A DNA stretch of 41,774 nt, taken from JAGWAC01 sp038046265 (GTDB taxonomy: Archaea; Nanobdellota; Nanobdellia; SCGC-AAA011-G17; JACPIM01). The stretch covers positions 1-41,774 of the forward strand of contig JBBSWN010000032.1 in NCBI GenBank assembly GCA_038046265.1. Direction: 5' to 3'. Made by a program: the position numbers and the translations under genes. Each line of letters starts with the position of its first letter. Position 1 is the stretch's first letter. Below, in pieces: positions 1-8,883 of this stretch. The notes under the pieces are model-generated. The model saw nothing but the letters and a program-made list of their open reading frames with translations. It had not been told where the DNA came from and searched no databases.

Positions 1-101
1 CAAAAAAGAGAGAGTGTGAGAATTGCGGAAATAAATTCACAATAAAGCCAGAAGAGGAAGAGCTGGATTTTTTTTACTGCTTGAACTGCAGAGCCCAGTA
101 A
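1..101 (+). CDS. C-terminal end of a zinc-ribbon protein (5' truncated by window edge)
   Basis: Only the last 33 codons are visible, in the frame starting at base 3 and ending in TAA at 99-101. The tail has two CxxC knuckles separated by about 21 residues (CENC and CLNC), a typical zinc ribbon, with an acidic stretch between them. The start lies outside the window, so length and function cannot be judged. It precedes a sulfur-transfer operon on the same strand, but 56 bases separate it from the next gene, so co-transcription is uncertain. Confidence 0.6.
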   Translation, partial: KKRECENCGNKFTIKPEEEELDFFYCLNCRAQ

Positions 102-157
102 TCCTGTCTTTTCTGTATATCAAAACTATTATAAATGCCCTTAAAAACCTATTTTCT

Positions 158-355
158 ATGAAAATATCAGTATTCCTGGAAAGGACAAAAGAATCTAAGG
201 AGCTTGAAATTGCCAGTTTCAAAGACTTGTTTGAAAAGCTGAAGATAAATCCAGAAGCCTCCCTAGTTATAAGAAACAACGAATTAATTACAGACAAGAC
301 TAAATTAAATAATGATGATAAATTAAGGATTTTGCCAGTTATCTCTGGTGGCTAA
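158..355 (+). CDS. ThiS/MoaD-family ubiquitin-like sulfur carrier protein
   Basis: This 65-residue protein has the size and pattern of a beta-grasp sulfur carrier and ends in VISGG. The C-terminal Gly-Gly is the hallmark of the family: it is adenylated and then carries a thiocarboxylate, or is conjugated to proteins (SAMP/ThiS/MoaD type). The gene overlaps the possible GTG start of thiI and is followed by a TtuA/Ncs6-like thiolase. The order suggests that it feeds sulfur to tRNA thiolation. A role in thiamine or molybdopterin synthesis is possible, but no gene of either pathway is nearby. No E1-like activating enzyme is in the window. Confidence 0.75.
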   Translation: MKISVFLERTKESKELEIASFKDLFEKLKINPEASLVIRNNELITDKTKLNNDDKLRILPVISGG

Positions 356-359
356 ATAT

Positions 360-1514
360 ATGTTTAATTCTATTGTTGTTCATTATGGAGAAATCGGCAC
401 AAAAGGAAAAAACCGTTCCTTTTTTGAAAAAAAGCTAGTTGAAAACATAAAATGGAATCTAAAAAATGAGTTTGTTTCAGTTAAAAGATTGTATGGCAGG
501 ATTGTAATAGACTTAAAAGAAAATTATAATAAGGAACTTCTAAAGGAAAAACTTTCTAATATTTTTGGAATTGCTAACTTTTCATTTGCTGTTAAATCTT
601 CTTTAGACATGGAAGAAATAAAGAAAACTTCCTTAAGTTTAGTCCCGGAGAAAACTTCTTCATTTAGAGTAAATTCCTCAAGAGCAAATAAAAACTTTCA
701 ATATTCCTCATTTGATTTAAACAATTTAATAGGAAAACATATACAGGATAATAAAAAAATAGAAGTAGACTTGGAAAACGCAGAAACAACAATTTACATT
801 GAAATAACAGAAAATAATTCTTTTATATACAATGAAAAAATTAAATCTCTTGGTGGTTTGCCTGTTGGTGTCTCAGGAAAAGTTATATCATTGATATCAG
901 GCGGCATAGATTCTCCAGTTTCTTCATTTTACATGATGAAAAGGGGGTGCTCAGTAATTTATGCTCATTTTTACAATTCATCAATAAACACAAAGCAGTC
1001 TATGGAGAAAGTAATTGACCTTGTAAATGTTTTAAGCAAGTATCAGTTTAAGACAAAATTATATTTAGTTCCATTTGAAAATATACAGAAGGAAATAATA
1101 AAAGAAGTGAATTCACGATACAGAATGATAATTTACAAGAGATTCATGTTAATGATAGCAGAAAAGATATTGGAAAATGAGAATGCACAGGCTGTTGTAA
1201 CTGGAGAGAACGTAGCCCAGGTTGCGAGTCAGACGACTTCAAATTTAAATACAATATACAAAGCAACAAAGTCCTTGATCTTAGCGCCTTTAATAGGTTT
1301 TGATAAAGACGAAATTATACAAGTAGCTAAGAAAATTAAAACATTTGAATTATCTATCTTACCTTATGAAGACTGCTGCTCATTTATGATTGCAGAGCAT
1401 CCAGCAACAAAATCAGATCCAGAGGAAGTAGAAAAACTAGAGCTAAAATTAAATAAGAAGCAGCTTATTGAAGAAGCTATTAAGAAATCAGTGACAAAAA
1501 AGATAATAAATTAA
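360..1514 (+). CDS. thiI: tRNA 4-thiouridine synthase ThiI
   Basis: ThiI thiolates uridine 8 of tRNA using an adenylated intermediate. The N-terminus (VVHYGEIGTKGKNR) is the classical start of the ferredoxin-like/THUMP region, which binds tRNA. The PP-loop ATPase motif SGGIDS lies at about residue 180, and a conserved YEDCCSF segment near residue 338 carries paired cysteines. No rhodanese domain follows, as usual in archaeal ThiI of about 380 residues, so sulfur must come from another carrier, plausibly the GG-ending protein encoded just upstream. I chose ATG at 360 because it matches the family start. A GTG at 348 would add four residues and overlap the upstream stop. U8 is present in all three tRNAs of this window. 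Confidence 0.9.
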   Translation: MFNSIVVHYGEIGTKGKNRSFFEKKLVENIKWNLKNEFVSVKRLYGRIVIDLKENYNKELLKEKLSNIFGIANFSFAVKSSLDMEEIKKTSLSLVPEKTSSFRVNSSRANKNFQYSSFDLNNLIGKHIQDNKKIEVDLENAETTIYIEITENNSFIYNEKIKSLGGLPVGVSGKVISLISGGIDSPVSSFYMMKRGCSVIYAHFYNSSINTKQSMEKVIDLVNVLSKYQFKTKLYLVPFENIQKEIIKEVNSRYRMIIYKRFMLMIAEKILENENAQAVVTGENVAQVASQTTSNLNTIYKATKSLILAPLIGFDKDEIIQVAKKIKTFELSILPYEDCCSFMIAEHPATKSDPEEVEKLELKLNKKQLIEEAIKKSVTKKIIN

Positions 1515-1531
1515 AAAACAATAATACCAAA

Positions 1532-2443
1532 ATGTCCTGCAGAATATGTGAGAAAAATCCAGTAATAAAGCTTCCAAATAGTAATATCTATCAATGTAAA
1601 AAATGTTTTAGCAAATACTTTGAAAAAAAAGTAAGAAAAACAATAAGAGTTTACAATTTAATTGACAAAAAAGATGTTATTGGTTGTGCTTGTTCAGGGG
1701 GAAAAGACAGCATGTCTACTTTGTATATATTAAAGAAAATTCTCAAACCCCAAAACACAAAAGTAATTGCTTTAGCAATAGATGAGGGTATTGAAGGTTA
1801 TAGAAATTTAACTTTCTTAAAGAATTTCTGTAAGGAAAATGATATTCCTTTGCATACTTTTTCATATAAAAAGGAATTAGGCTATACATTAGATAAAATG
1901 CTTAAAGTAACTAATGAAAAGCCTTGTTCAATTTGCGGTGTCTTCAGAAGATACTTGTTAAATACAAAAGCAAAGCAGCTCGGAATAACAAAATTAGCAA
2001 CAGGACATAACTTGGATGATGAAGCCCAAACAATTCTAATGAACCAGTTTAGAAGAAACATTGCTGCATCGGCAAGACTAGGCCCACTAACAGGAGTAAT
2101 TAAAGATGAAAGATTCATTAGAAGAATTAAGCCTTTGTACTTTTTGACAGAAAGAGAAGTTGCTACCTTCGCCTTCTTGAATAATCTTAAAGATGACTAC
2201 ATAGAATGTCCAAATGCAGCCTTGTCTTACAGGTGTAATTTAAGAGACTGGTTAAATGATATAGAAGCAAAATATCCAGGCACAAAACACTCTATAGTAA
2301 ATTCATTTATGGAAATACAGCCAATATTAAGAAAACACCTTGACTTTAAAAAAATAAAAACATGTAAAATCTGTGCAGAGCCTTGTTCCCAGGAAATTTG
2401 TCAGGCCTGCAAACTAGCAGATAAATTAAAATTATTAAGTTAA
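1532..2443 (+). CDS. TtuA/Ncs6 (CTU1)-family tRNA 2-thiolation protein
   Basis: A 303-residue PP-loop enzyme that 2-thiolates tRNA uridine (U54 for TtuA, wobble U34 for Ncs6/NcsA). An N-terminal zinc finger uses C3, C6, C22 and C25. The ATP-binding loop is SGGKDS at 55-60. C132, C135 and C226 match the family's 4Fe-4S cluster ligands, and GHNLDDEAQT is the conserved core helix. A C-terminal cysteine-rich finger (CKICAEPC and following CQAC) completes the family layout. The sequence alone does not separate TtuA from Ncs6. It is the third gene of the sulfur operon, 17 bases after thiI. The tRNA-Lys(UUU) at 36782-36935 would be a natural substrate for a U34 enzyme. Confidence 0.88.
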   Translation: MSCRICEKNPVIKLPNSNIYQCKKCFSKYFEKKVRKTIRVYNLIDKKDVIGCACSGGKDSMSTLYILKKILKPQNTKVIALAIDEGIEGYRNLTFLKNFCKENDIPLHTFSYKKELGYTLDKMLKVTNEKPCSICGVFRRYLLNTKAKQLGITKLATGHNLDDEAQTILMNQFRRNIAASARLGPLTGVIKDERFIRRIKPLYFLTEREVATFAFLNNLKDDYIECPNAALSYRCNLRDWLNDIEAKYPGTKHSIVNSFMEIQPILRKHLDFKKIKTCKICAEPCSQEICQACKLADKLKLLS

Positions 2444-2478
2444 TTTGAAAAAAATCGCCAAAAATAAAATCAGAAATC

Positions 2479-4335
2479 TTATTCTTTCTTGTCATTAAAC
2501 ATGTTAAACAATCCTTCTTTGTAATATTCTTTCTTTTCTTTTTCCCTTCTTTTTAAATAAGAGCTTTTGTTTCTGTAATCATTTAACTTGTCATCACTTG
2601 GCTTTATTGTTATATAATCCTTAAACATGCTTTCTTTGGGTTTCAAGTGATGCATCTCTTTTTTTACAAACCTTTCTTTCTGCTCCATTTTCTCATGAAG
2701 CACTTTTCTTACATCATCAACATACCCTGTAAATTCCTTTTTCTCCCTTCTAAAGTATTTTCCTAAATTAAATTTAAATCCTCTTTTCTTATACAGTAAA
2801 ATTCCTAAAATTAATATAACTGCTAAGACAAAAATCAAATTCATGTTTTCCTTGTAATCAACTAAGCTTCTTCCTTCAACTTTTACATTGTCAAATAATT
2901 TGTCATTAATAGTGACTTTGTAAATTCCTGTTGTAACTTCTCTTCCTAGATCAATGCTCGAGCTTTCTCCAGGTTCTAAAAATACTCTCTTGCTTATAGA
3001 GGAGCTTGAAGTAACCCCGTCTAGATTAATGTTTAAAACATCATCAAAATCAACATTTCCTGTATTAGTAATAACCAGCATCTGTCCTTCTACTTTATAA
3101 TTAATGTTCTTGACTTCAGTAACATAAAACTTCTTTTCATCTTTCAAAGCTCCGGAAACTGCCTTGATGCTCCACTCTCCTGGTTTTGAAATTAATGGAA
3201 GGGCAAAATTTAACTCTCTTTTTATTAATTCATCAGATCTTTTAGCTCCAGAAGAATCTCTTATTTCAATTTCAATATCCTTGTCAACTAAATCCTTTCC
3301 CTGGTCATAAACAACAGCTTTTATTTTAACTTCTTCTCCAGGTTTAAAAGAATCTTTTTCTATGCTTAATTCAACTCTGTTTGCTTTCCCTAATATTTCT
3401 ATGCTTAATGTTCCTGCTCCCTTGTTTCCAGATTCATCAGTAACCTCAACTAAAATATTGTGAAATCCTGATTTTACATTGTTGTCAACTGAAATTCTCT
3501 GGTTTATTTCTCCCAATAAAACTTTTCCATTTATCTCCTTTTCATTAAACTTAATTACAACATTCCCCCTGTCAACTCTTTTTCCATAAATGTCATTTAC
3601 ATTTCCAATAACATCAAAACCATCTCCAGGATTTACCTTGTCCTTGTCCAACTTTAACTCAATATTTAACAAATTAGTAATCTCAAATGTAATTGCTTCT
3701 GAAAAAACATTTCCATTTCCATTTGCATCTCTTACATCAAAATCAACAGAATAACTGCCAACATTAGTGTAATTAGACGGCGCTGTAAAAGTAAACTTTC
3801 CTTCCTTGACATCCTTAGTATCTATAAATAAAGTATTTTTGTCTTTCTTAAAATAAATAGTCACCACGCCATCAATTCTTTTCCCGCTTGCCCTAAAAAT
3901 ATCTCCAGAAACATCAACATTGCTCCCTAACTGCACTCTGCTGTTTACTAAAACAAAATTCCCGCTCAGCTCTCTCGTAATCTTAAAACTCTCGCTTGTC
4001 TTTTCCTCTATTAAATTTCCATTTTCCTCTACAGCTATTTTTATTAAGCAGTCACTTGGACTTATTATTGGCACTGTAAATTCATCCAGAAAATTATATC
4101 TTTCATTTGCACTTAATCTTAAAATCCTTGAATTTAATGGAATGTTTTCCTTCTCGCACACCAAATTAATCTTTAAAATCCCGTTAAAACTATTTTCTCT
4201 TATAACAGATCCTGCTGCCTTTATTTTGTCCCCTAAATTATATATTTTTGGATTAACTTCATTTAGCTCTATTAAAGCATAAGAACTAGGTATTATAAAC
4301 AATAATAATATCAAACAAAATAACACCCTTTTCAT
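2479..4335 (-). CDS. Secreted multi-domain surface protein with C-terminal membrane anchor
   Basis: A 618-residue protein with a clear N-terminal signal peptide (hydrophobic residues 4-20, ending SSYA). About five consecutive beta-sandwich-like units follow, recognisable by recurring phrases such as DKVNPGDGFDV, KDSFKPGEEVKI and NVDVSGDIF. These resemble Ig-like or MG2-type extracellular repeats. A single transmembrane helix (LIFVLAVILILGILLY) near residue 505 leads into a basic, coiled-coil-like cytoplasmic tail of about 95 residues rich in Lys and Glu. The layout suggests a cell-envelope or adhesion protein with an intracellular contact. No enzyme motif is seen. It converges with the sulfur operon, and maf lies upstream on the same strand. 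Specific function unknown. Confidence 0.8.
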   Translation of the reverse strand: MKRVLFCLILLLFIIPSSYALIELNEVNPKIYNLGDKIKAAGSVIRENSFNGILKINLVCEKENIPLNSRILRLSANERYNFLDEFTVPIISPSDCLIKIAVEENGNLIEEKTSESFKITRELSGNFVLVNSRVQLGSNVDVSGDIFRASGKRIDGVVTIYFKKDKNTLFIDTKDVKEGKFTFTAPSNYTNVGSYSVDFDVRDANGNGNVFSEAITFEITNLLNIELKLDKDKVNPGDGFDVIGNVNDIYGKRVDRGNVVIKFNEKEINGKVLLGEINQRISVDNNVKSGFHNILVEVTDESGNKGAGTLSIEILGKANRVELSIEKDSFKPGEEVKIKAVVYDQGKDLVDKDIEIEIRDSSGAKRSDELIKRELNFALPLISKPGEWSIKAVSGALKDEKKFYVTEVKNINYKVEGQMLVITNTGNVDFDDVLNINLDGVTSSSSISKRVFLEPGESSSIDLGREVTTGIYKVTINDKLFDNVKVEGRSLVDYKENMNLIFVLAVILILGILLYKKRGFKFNLGKYFRREKKEFTGYVDDVRKVLHEKMEQKERFVKKEMHHLKPKESMFKDYITIKPSDDKLNDYRNKSSYLKRREKEKKEYYKEGLFNMFNDKKE

Positions 4336-4367
4336 GTGTTAAAAATACACTTGTTTATTTAAATATT

Positions 4368-4955
4368 TTACTTAAATTCAAAAATTGAAATGCCTAATTG
4401 CTCTAGCAGTTTATTTAGCTTAAATAAAGGCAGCCCAACAGCTCCAAGATAATCTCCTTTAACTTTGTCAATAAATATAGCTCCCTTCTCTTGAACAGCA
4501 AACGCTCCAGCCCTGTCAAGAGGCTCACCAGACTTGATATATTTTTCTATTTCTTCCAAAGACATTTTTTTCATCTTAATTTTTGTAAGTTCATAATCTG
4601 ATAATTCTTTTTTATTTTCCACATCAATTACAGCTAAGCCAGCATAATTATCAACCCATTTTCCATTAATCAGGTTAAGCATTTCTTTAGCTTTCTCTTT
4701 TGTGTATGGTTTTCCTAAAGCCTTGTTTTTGAAAAAAACTAAAGAATCAGCAGAAATTACAACGCCCTCTTTTAAGTTTCTTGCAACACATCTTCCCTTT
4801 TCTAAAGCATGGTGCATAACCAAAGCATTTGGTTTCATTGGTAGATTGTTATCTTCAGTATAATCTCCAGTTTTAATTTCAAAATTATCTCCAATTAGCT
4901 GCTTTAAAAGCTGTTTTCTTCTTGGTGAACTTGAAGCTAATATTATCTTTCTCAT
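4368..4955 (-). CDS. maf: Maf-family nucleotide pyrophosphatase
   Basis: A 195-residue protein starting MRKIILASSSPRR. The SSSPRR motif is the diagnostic substrate-binding segment of Maf/YhdE house-cleaning pyrophosphatases, which hydrolyse dTTP/UTP or modified nucleotides. ISADSLV carries the conserved aspartate, and the GDYLGAVGLPLF stretch is the family's C-terminal signature. The reading frame stays open for another 71 codons upstream, but that part overlaps the divergent thrS gene and its promoter. ATG at 4955 is therefore the credible start. It is transcribed divergently from thrS with only 52 bases between them. Confidence 0.88.
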   Translation of the reverse strand: MRKIILASSSPRRKQLLKQLIGDNFEIKTGDYTEDNNLPMKPNALVMHHALEKGRCVARNLKEGVVISADSLVFFKNKALGKPYTKEKAKEMLNLINGKWVDNYAGLAVIDVENKKELSDYELTKIKMKKMSLEEIEKYIKSGEPLDRAGAFAVQEKGAIFIDKVKGDYLGAVGLPLFKLNKLLEQLGISIFEFK

Positions 4956-4977
4956 ATGATTTTTGCTTGTAATAATA

Positions 4978-4985
4978 TTTATATA
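4978..4985 (+). promoter_or_regulatory. TATA box of thrS (leaderless promoter)
   Basis: The sequence TTTATATA lies 22 bases before the thrS ATG at 5008. An archaeal TATA box at this distance predicts transcription starting at or next to the start codon, giving a leaderless mRNA. The divergent maf start lies only 22 bases to the left, so the two promoters share this short region. Confidence 0.5.
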
Positions 4986-5007
4986 CCTTCTTCTTGTCTT
5001 ATAACTT

Positions 5008-7203
5008 ATGAAGATTTTAACAATCCACGCAGACCACTTAAAATTCAAGCCAGTTAAGGTGGCAATAAAAGAAGCTGAAATAGTATCAAACAAAGAAGTA
5101 AAATTAAAAGACTGCTTGGTTGTTTTTACAGCAGTTGAGCAGGAAGATGAAAAAAACCCAAAAATCATTCTTGATAAATTAGTAAATGAAATTAAGTTAA
5201 TAGCTGCTCAAATAAAAGAAAAAAATATAGTTCTTTATCCTTATGCTCATTTAAGCTCAAAATTATCTTCTCCCAAATTTGCCTTGCAAATGTTAAAAGA
5301 TGCAGAATCAAAATTAAAAAAATCATTCAAAGTAACAAGAGCCCCTTTTGGCCATTACAAAAAATTTGAAATATCAACAAAAGGCCATCCATTGTCTGAA
5401 TTATCCCGTGAAATTCTCGCAGACTCAAAAGGCATAGAAAAAATCGATAAGCCCTTGGAAATTCAAATAAAAGAACTAAGTAAATTAGACAAATTAAGAA
5501 ACACCTTTACTTTGTTAGTGGGAAAAGCTGTTCTAGAATTATTTCCAAATTCAAAACCAGCTTTAAATTTTTTGGATGAAGATAAATTTTATTATGATTT
5601 TGAAAAACCTCACCCATTTACCCCAGATGACATAAAAAGAGTAGAAAGAAAAATACATGAATTATTAAATGTAAAAATAAAGAAATCAAAATCAGACTTT
5701 AAAAACAGCCCTTATAAAAAAGAAATATTAAAAGACATTAAAAAAGCTAAAATTTACGAACTTGTAGGAGATAAGAACCTGGGTTCTTATAAAGATTTAA
5801 TATTGGGAGAAATACTGGAAGAAATACCAAAAAATTCAGTGTTTAAATTATTGACAACTTCTGGAGTTTATTGGAAAGGCTCCCAATATAATAAACAATT
5901 ACAAAGAATTTACGGCATTGCATTTGAAAATCAAAAAGATCTTGACAATTACTTAAAACAAGTTGCAGAAGCAGAAAAAAGAGACCATAGGACATTGGGA
6001 AAACAACTGGAATTATTCACTTTCTCAGATTTAATTGGAAAAGGACTTCCGATTTGGTTGCCAAAAGGAACTATAGTTAAAAATGAAGTTGAAAAATTTG
6101 TAGAAGAAACAGAAGAAAAATATGGTTTTTTAAGAGTATCAACTCCCCATATAGCAAAAAAAGAACTTTTCTTGCAGTCTGGACACTTGCCTTATTATAA
6201 AGATAGCATGTATCCTGAAATGAATTTAGATGACGGTACATATTATCTTAAGCCAATGAACTGCCCTTTTCATCATATAATCTATAATTCAAAGTTAAGA
6301 AGCTATAAAGAACTCCCTTTAAGACTTGCAGAATATGGCACAGTTTATAGAAATGAATTATCAGGAACTTTAGCAGGCCTGATAAGAGTCAGAATGCTGT
6401 CAATGAATGATGCTCATATTTACTGTACAAAATCACAAATTGAAGAAGAATTCAAAAGCGTTGTTTCAATGGTAAAAGAATATTTTGAAACATTTGGTCT
6501 CAAGGATTTTTGGTTTAGGCTTTCTTTGCACGATCCCTTAAATAAATCAAAGTACATTGATCAGCCAGAAAACTGGAGATTTGCAGAGAACACCTTAAGA
6601 AATGTATTGAAAAAATTAAATGTTAAATTCATAGAAAAGCCGGATGAAGCTGCTTTTTACGGCCCAAAATTAGACATCCAGTTTAAGTCAGTGACAGGAA
6701 GAGAAGAAACAATGTCAACTATTCAATTAGATTTTATAGCTAAGGAAAAATTCAACTTAAAATATATAGACAAGGATGGAAAAGAAAACAATGAAGTCTT
6801 TGTTATTCATCGAGCTCCTTTGTCAACACATGAAAGATTCACAGCTTTTTTATTAGAGCATTTTTCAGGAAAACTTCCTTTATGGCTTTCTCCTGTTCAA
6901 GTATCTATAATTACAGTAACTGACAGAGCAGTAAATTTTGCCAAGGAACTGGAAAATAAATTAAAGGAAAATAATATCAGGGTAGAATTAAATGACAAGC
7001 AGGAAACATTAGGAAAAAAAGTCCTTGAATCCTCTATGCAGAAAATTCCCTATATAATTACAATAGGTGATAAAGAATTGGAAAACAAAACATTGGCAGT
7101 TAGGACAAGAGATGGAGAAGTAAAATTCAATGTAAAAACAGAAGAATTCTTAAAACTGTTAAAAGAAGAGATTTTATCTAGAAGCTTGAATTCAAAATTA
7201 TAA
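5008..7203 (+). CDS. thrS: Threonyl-tRNA synthetase with archaeal N-terminal editing domain and degenerate second editing domain
   Basis: 731 residues. Residues 1-140 (MKILTIHADHLKF onward) match the archaeal D-aminoacyl-deacylase-like domain that removes mis-charged Ser. Residues about 155-300 align with the bacterial N2 (SAD) editing domain: ELFP, FYYDF, PFTPDDI, then VYWKGS and LQRIYG. However, both catalytic histidines of HxxxH are replaced (N165, L169), and the later Cys/His pair is also absent. The class II core follows, with zinc ligands in MNCP, in DAHIYC and in VIHRA; motif 2 has the arginine of VYRNE. The anticodon-binding domain ends near the C-terminus (VAVRTRDGE in bacteria; LAVRTRDGE here). 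Typical archaeal ThrRS is nearer 620 residues, so the extra hundred residues are the dead module. Confidence 0.95.
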   Translation: MKILTIHADHLKFKPVKVAIKEAEIVSNKEVKLKDCLVVFTAVEQEDEKNPKIILDKLVNEIKLIAAQIKEKNIVLYPYAHLSSKLSSPKFALQMLKDAESKLKKSFKVTRAPFGHYKKFEISTKGHPLSELSREILADSKGIEKIDKPLEIQIKELSKLDKLRNTFTLLVGKAVLELFPNSKPALNFLDEDKFYYDFEKPHPFTPDDIKRVERKIHELLNVKIKKSKSDFKNSPYKKEILKDIKKAKIYELVGDKNLGSYKDLILGEILEEIPKNSVFKLLTTSGVYWKGSQYNKQLQRIYGIAFENQKDLDNYLKQVAEAEKRDHRTLGKQLELFTFSDLIGKGLPIWLPKGTIVKNEVEKFVEETEEKYGFLRVSTPHIAKKELFLQSGHLPYYKDSMYPEMNLDDGTYYLKPMNCPFHHIIYNSKLRSYKELPLRLAEYGTVYRNELSGTLAGLIRVRMLSMNDAHIYCTKSQIEEEFKSVVSMVKEYFETFGLKDFWFRLSLHDPLNKSKYIDQPENWRFAENTLRNVLKKLNVKFIEKPDEAAFYGPKLDIQFKSVTGREETMSTIQLDFIAKEKFNLKYIDKDGKENNEVFVIHRAPLSTHERFTAFLLEHFSGKLPLWLSPVQVSIITVTDRAVNFAKELENKLKENNIRVELNDKQETLGKKVLESSMQKIPYIITIGDKELENKTLAVRTRDGEVKFNVKTEEFLKLLKEEILSRSLNSKL

Positions 7204-7238
7204 GAATCTATTTAAATGTCAATAAATACTAATTAAAA

Positions 7239-7715
7239 ATGATAAAAGACAATTTTTTCAAGGTAAAAGAATCAGAAAAATTCAAGGCAATTATCTCAAG
7301 AGCCAGATTAGTTAGTTGTTTCTTAAATGAGGACATGTTAAAAAAACTATGGGAATTTAACTTTTTTTCAGAAGAAACAAAGTCAACATATACTTTCTTT
7401 GTTGACAATGATGAAGTTGTCTTGAAAGATACAAATGTTCTTATAAGCAGAAACCAGAATCCAGAAGAGTTGTTTTTGGGAAATCTAAAATTAGAGGAAA
7501 AAGAAGCAATATCAATAGCTAATTTCTTTCTTGTAAAGAAATATAATGAAGAAAAATTCGCAAAAATGATCTTGTCAATAGAATCAAAAGAAAGAAATAT
7601 CTTGTGGAATATTACAGTAGTCTTGAAAAACTTGAATGTTGTTAACCTAAGAATTAATGACAAGAACTCAGAAGTTGTTGAAGACAAAATTATTTCTCCC
7701 TTCCTGAAACCATAA
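7239..7715 (+). CDS. Hypothetical protein, 158 aa
   Basis: Not recognised. The protein is Lys/Glu/Asn-rich with alternating strands and helices, has no membrane segment or signal peptide, and has a single cysteine (VSCF). It starts 35 bases after thrS on the same strand, following a TATA-like stretch (TATTTAAAT), so it may have its own promoter. An antisense frame of similar length exists, but the + frame has the better start, spacing and amino-acid composition. Possibly a lineage-specific soluble protein. Confidence 0.6.
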   Translation: MIKDNFFKVKESEKFKAIISRARLVSCFLNEDMLKKLWEFNFFSEETKSTYTFFVDNDEVVLKDTNVLISRNQNPEELFLGNLKLEEKEAISIANFFLVKKYNEEKFAKMILSIESKERNILWNITVVLKNLNVVNLRINDKNSEVVEDKIISPFLKP

Positions 7716-7755
7716 GTTTATAAATAAAAAAATCTATAAAAAATATTCTAAAAAA

Positions 7756-8178
7756 ATGATTCAATCTCAAGATAATGATAGTATAGCAACAGATGAGTTG
7801 CCCCGGTGTCAAGCACCTAGAATTTCTCCCAAATTAAAATTATTAATAGATGCTCTTCATAGTCAATTTAATGGAGAAACTGAAACTCAAAGAGTACCAG
7901 TAATTATTTCTTTTGAAGGCCCAGTTCCAAGACCTAGTAGAGAAGATAGAAAAAATATGGCTGATTATTTAAAGAGCACTCATCCTCAAACAATTGGATA
8001 TTTTGAAACTAATGGAATTGATTATGTCCCATTTTGGTATTCTTCTGGAGAAGTAGTTGCTAACCCAACTATTAGGCATTTAGATGATCTAAAAGATATT
8101 AAAGAAATAAAAAAAATAGATCCGGCTCAAAATGATTTTTCAAAATATGCTAAAAGCTTTTCACATAAAAAATTCTAA
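7756..8178 (+). CDS. Hypothetical protein, 140 aa
   Basis: Not recognised. The N-terminus is polar and probably disordered (MIQSQDNDSIATDE). The centre has a predicted beta segment (RVPVIISFEGPVP) and a YFETNGIDYVPFWY strand pair that looks like a small alpha/beta fold. No signal peptide or membrane helix. Its 3' end overlaps the convergent dphB gene by 18 bases. A TATA-like run (TTTATAAATAAA) just after the previous gene could serve as its promoter. Confidence 0.6.
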   Translation: MIQSQDNDSIATDELPRCQAPRISPKLKLLIDALHSQFNGETETQRVPVIISFEGPVPRPSREDRKNMADYLKSTHPQTIGYFETNGIDYVPFWYSSGEVVANPTIRHLDDLKDIKEIKKIDPAQNDFSKYAKSFSHKKF

Positions 8179-8883
8179 AGCCTCTTCTTCAGTAAAATGC
8201 AGTTTTCCTGGTATAATAAAACATTGAGGAAAAACTTTAAACTTGTAATTCATTAAATCTTTTAATTTCCCTGCTTTAATCTCCTTGTCCTTGCTCCCTA
8301 ATCCGCAGCATCCTATAACTAATGTATTTTCCTTAACTTTATTCTCAATTAAATACCTTAATCCTTCATTAATGCTCATATATTTTCCATCTTTAACATC
8401 CAGCAAAAACAAAGTGTGCATTTCTAATTTTAAATTATTGTTTAAAACATCCAAAGGGCTTTTCAAATTCTTGTTTTCAAAAGGAATAGTTGTTGTTTTC
8501 CCAAAATTATACAGACTTAATCCTGTTTCACCAACAGCAGTTAAAATACTTGATCCATGAATAACATTTACTTTTACATTTTCTTTTTCAGCTTCTGTAA
8601 TTAGAGAAAAATGCGTAGTTGCACTAAAACAATCTCCTGGAATTAATACTCCAATTTCAGAATTCTTTGCTTTTTTTATAATCTCAAAGCTCTTGTTCTC
8701 TAAATCCTCTCTTTTAATTTCAATGACTTTTTTCCCTGTAAATTCCTCTAATTCATTTGCACTTGAGTCAAAAAAATTAGTGTACTTTTCTAAATAAAGA
8801 ACATCACATTTCTTGCAAGTTTCTAAACCCTTTACACTTATGTCTTTCTTGTCAAACAACCCTAATGAAATAATGTAAAGCAT
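8161..8883 (-). CDS. dphB: Diphthine synthase (diphthamide biosynthesis methyltransferase)
   Basis: A 240-residue tetrapyrrole-methylase-fold SAM methyltransferase. It methylates the 3-amino-3-carboxypropyl group on the EF-2 histidine during diphthamide formation. The start MLYIISLGLFDKKDISVKGLE is the DphB N-terminus. LIPGDCFSATTH matches the SAM-binding loop (usually GDPFxATTH), and GETGLSLYNFGKTTTIPF is the conserved substrate region. The substrate, EF-2, is encoded in this window with the target histidine intact. The 3' end overlaps the convergent hypothetical gene. Slightly shorter than the usual 255-265 residues. Confidence 0.92.
   Translation of the reverse strand: MLYIISLGLFDKKDISVKGLETCKKCDVLYLEKYTNFFDSSANELEEFTGKKVIEIKREDLENKSFEIIKKAKNSEIGVLIPGDCFSATTHFSLITEAEKENVKVNVIHGSSILTAVGETGLSLYNFGKTTTIPFENKNLKSPLDVLNNNLKLEMHTLFLLDVKDGKYMSINEGLRYLIENKVKENTLVIGCCGLGSKDKEIKAGKLKDLMNYKFKVFPQCFIIPGKLHFTEEEALEFFM

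Noticed and set aside
4956..5168. N-terminal extension of Maf by 71 residues
   Set aside because: The extension lies antisense to the start of thrS and across its promoter. The Maf family begins at the MRKIILASSSPRR start at 4955.
7229..7687. A 152-codon minus-strand frame opposite the 158-residue hypothetical gene
   Set aside because: The plus frame has better spacing after thrS, an upstream TATA-like box and a charged soluble composition. The minus product is Phe/Ser-rich, as is typical of antisense frames in AT-rich DNA.
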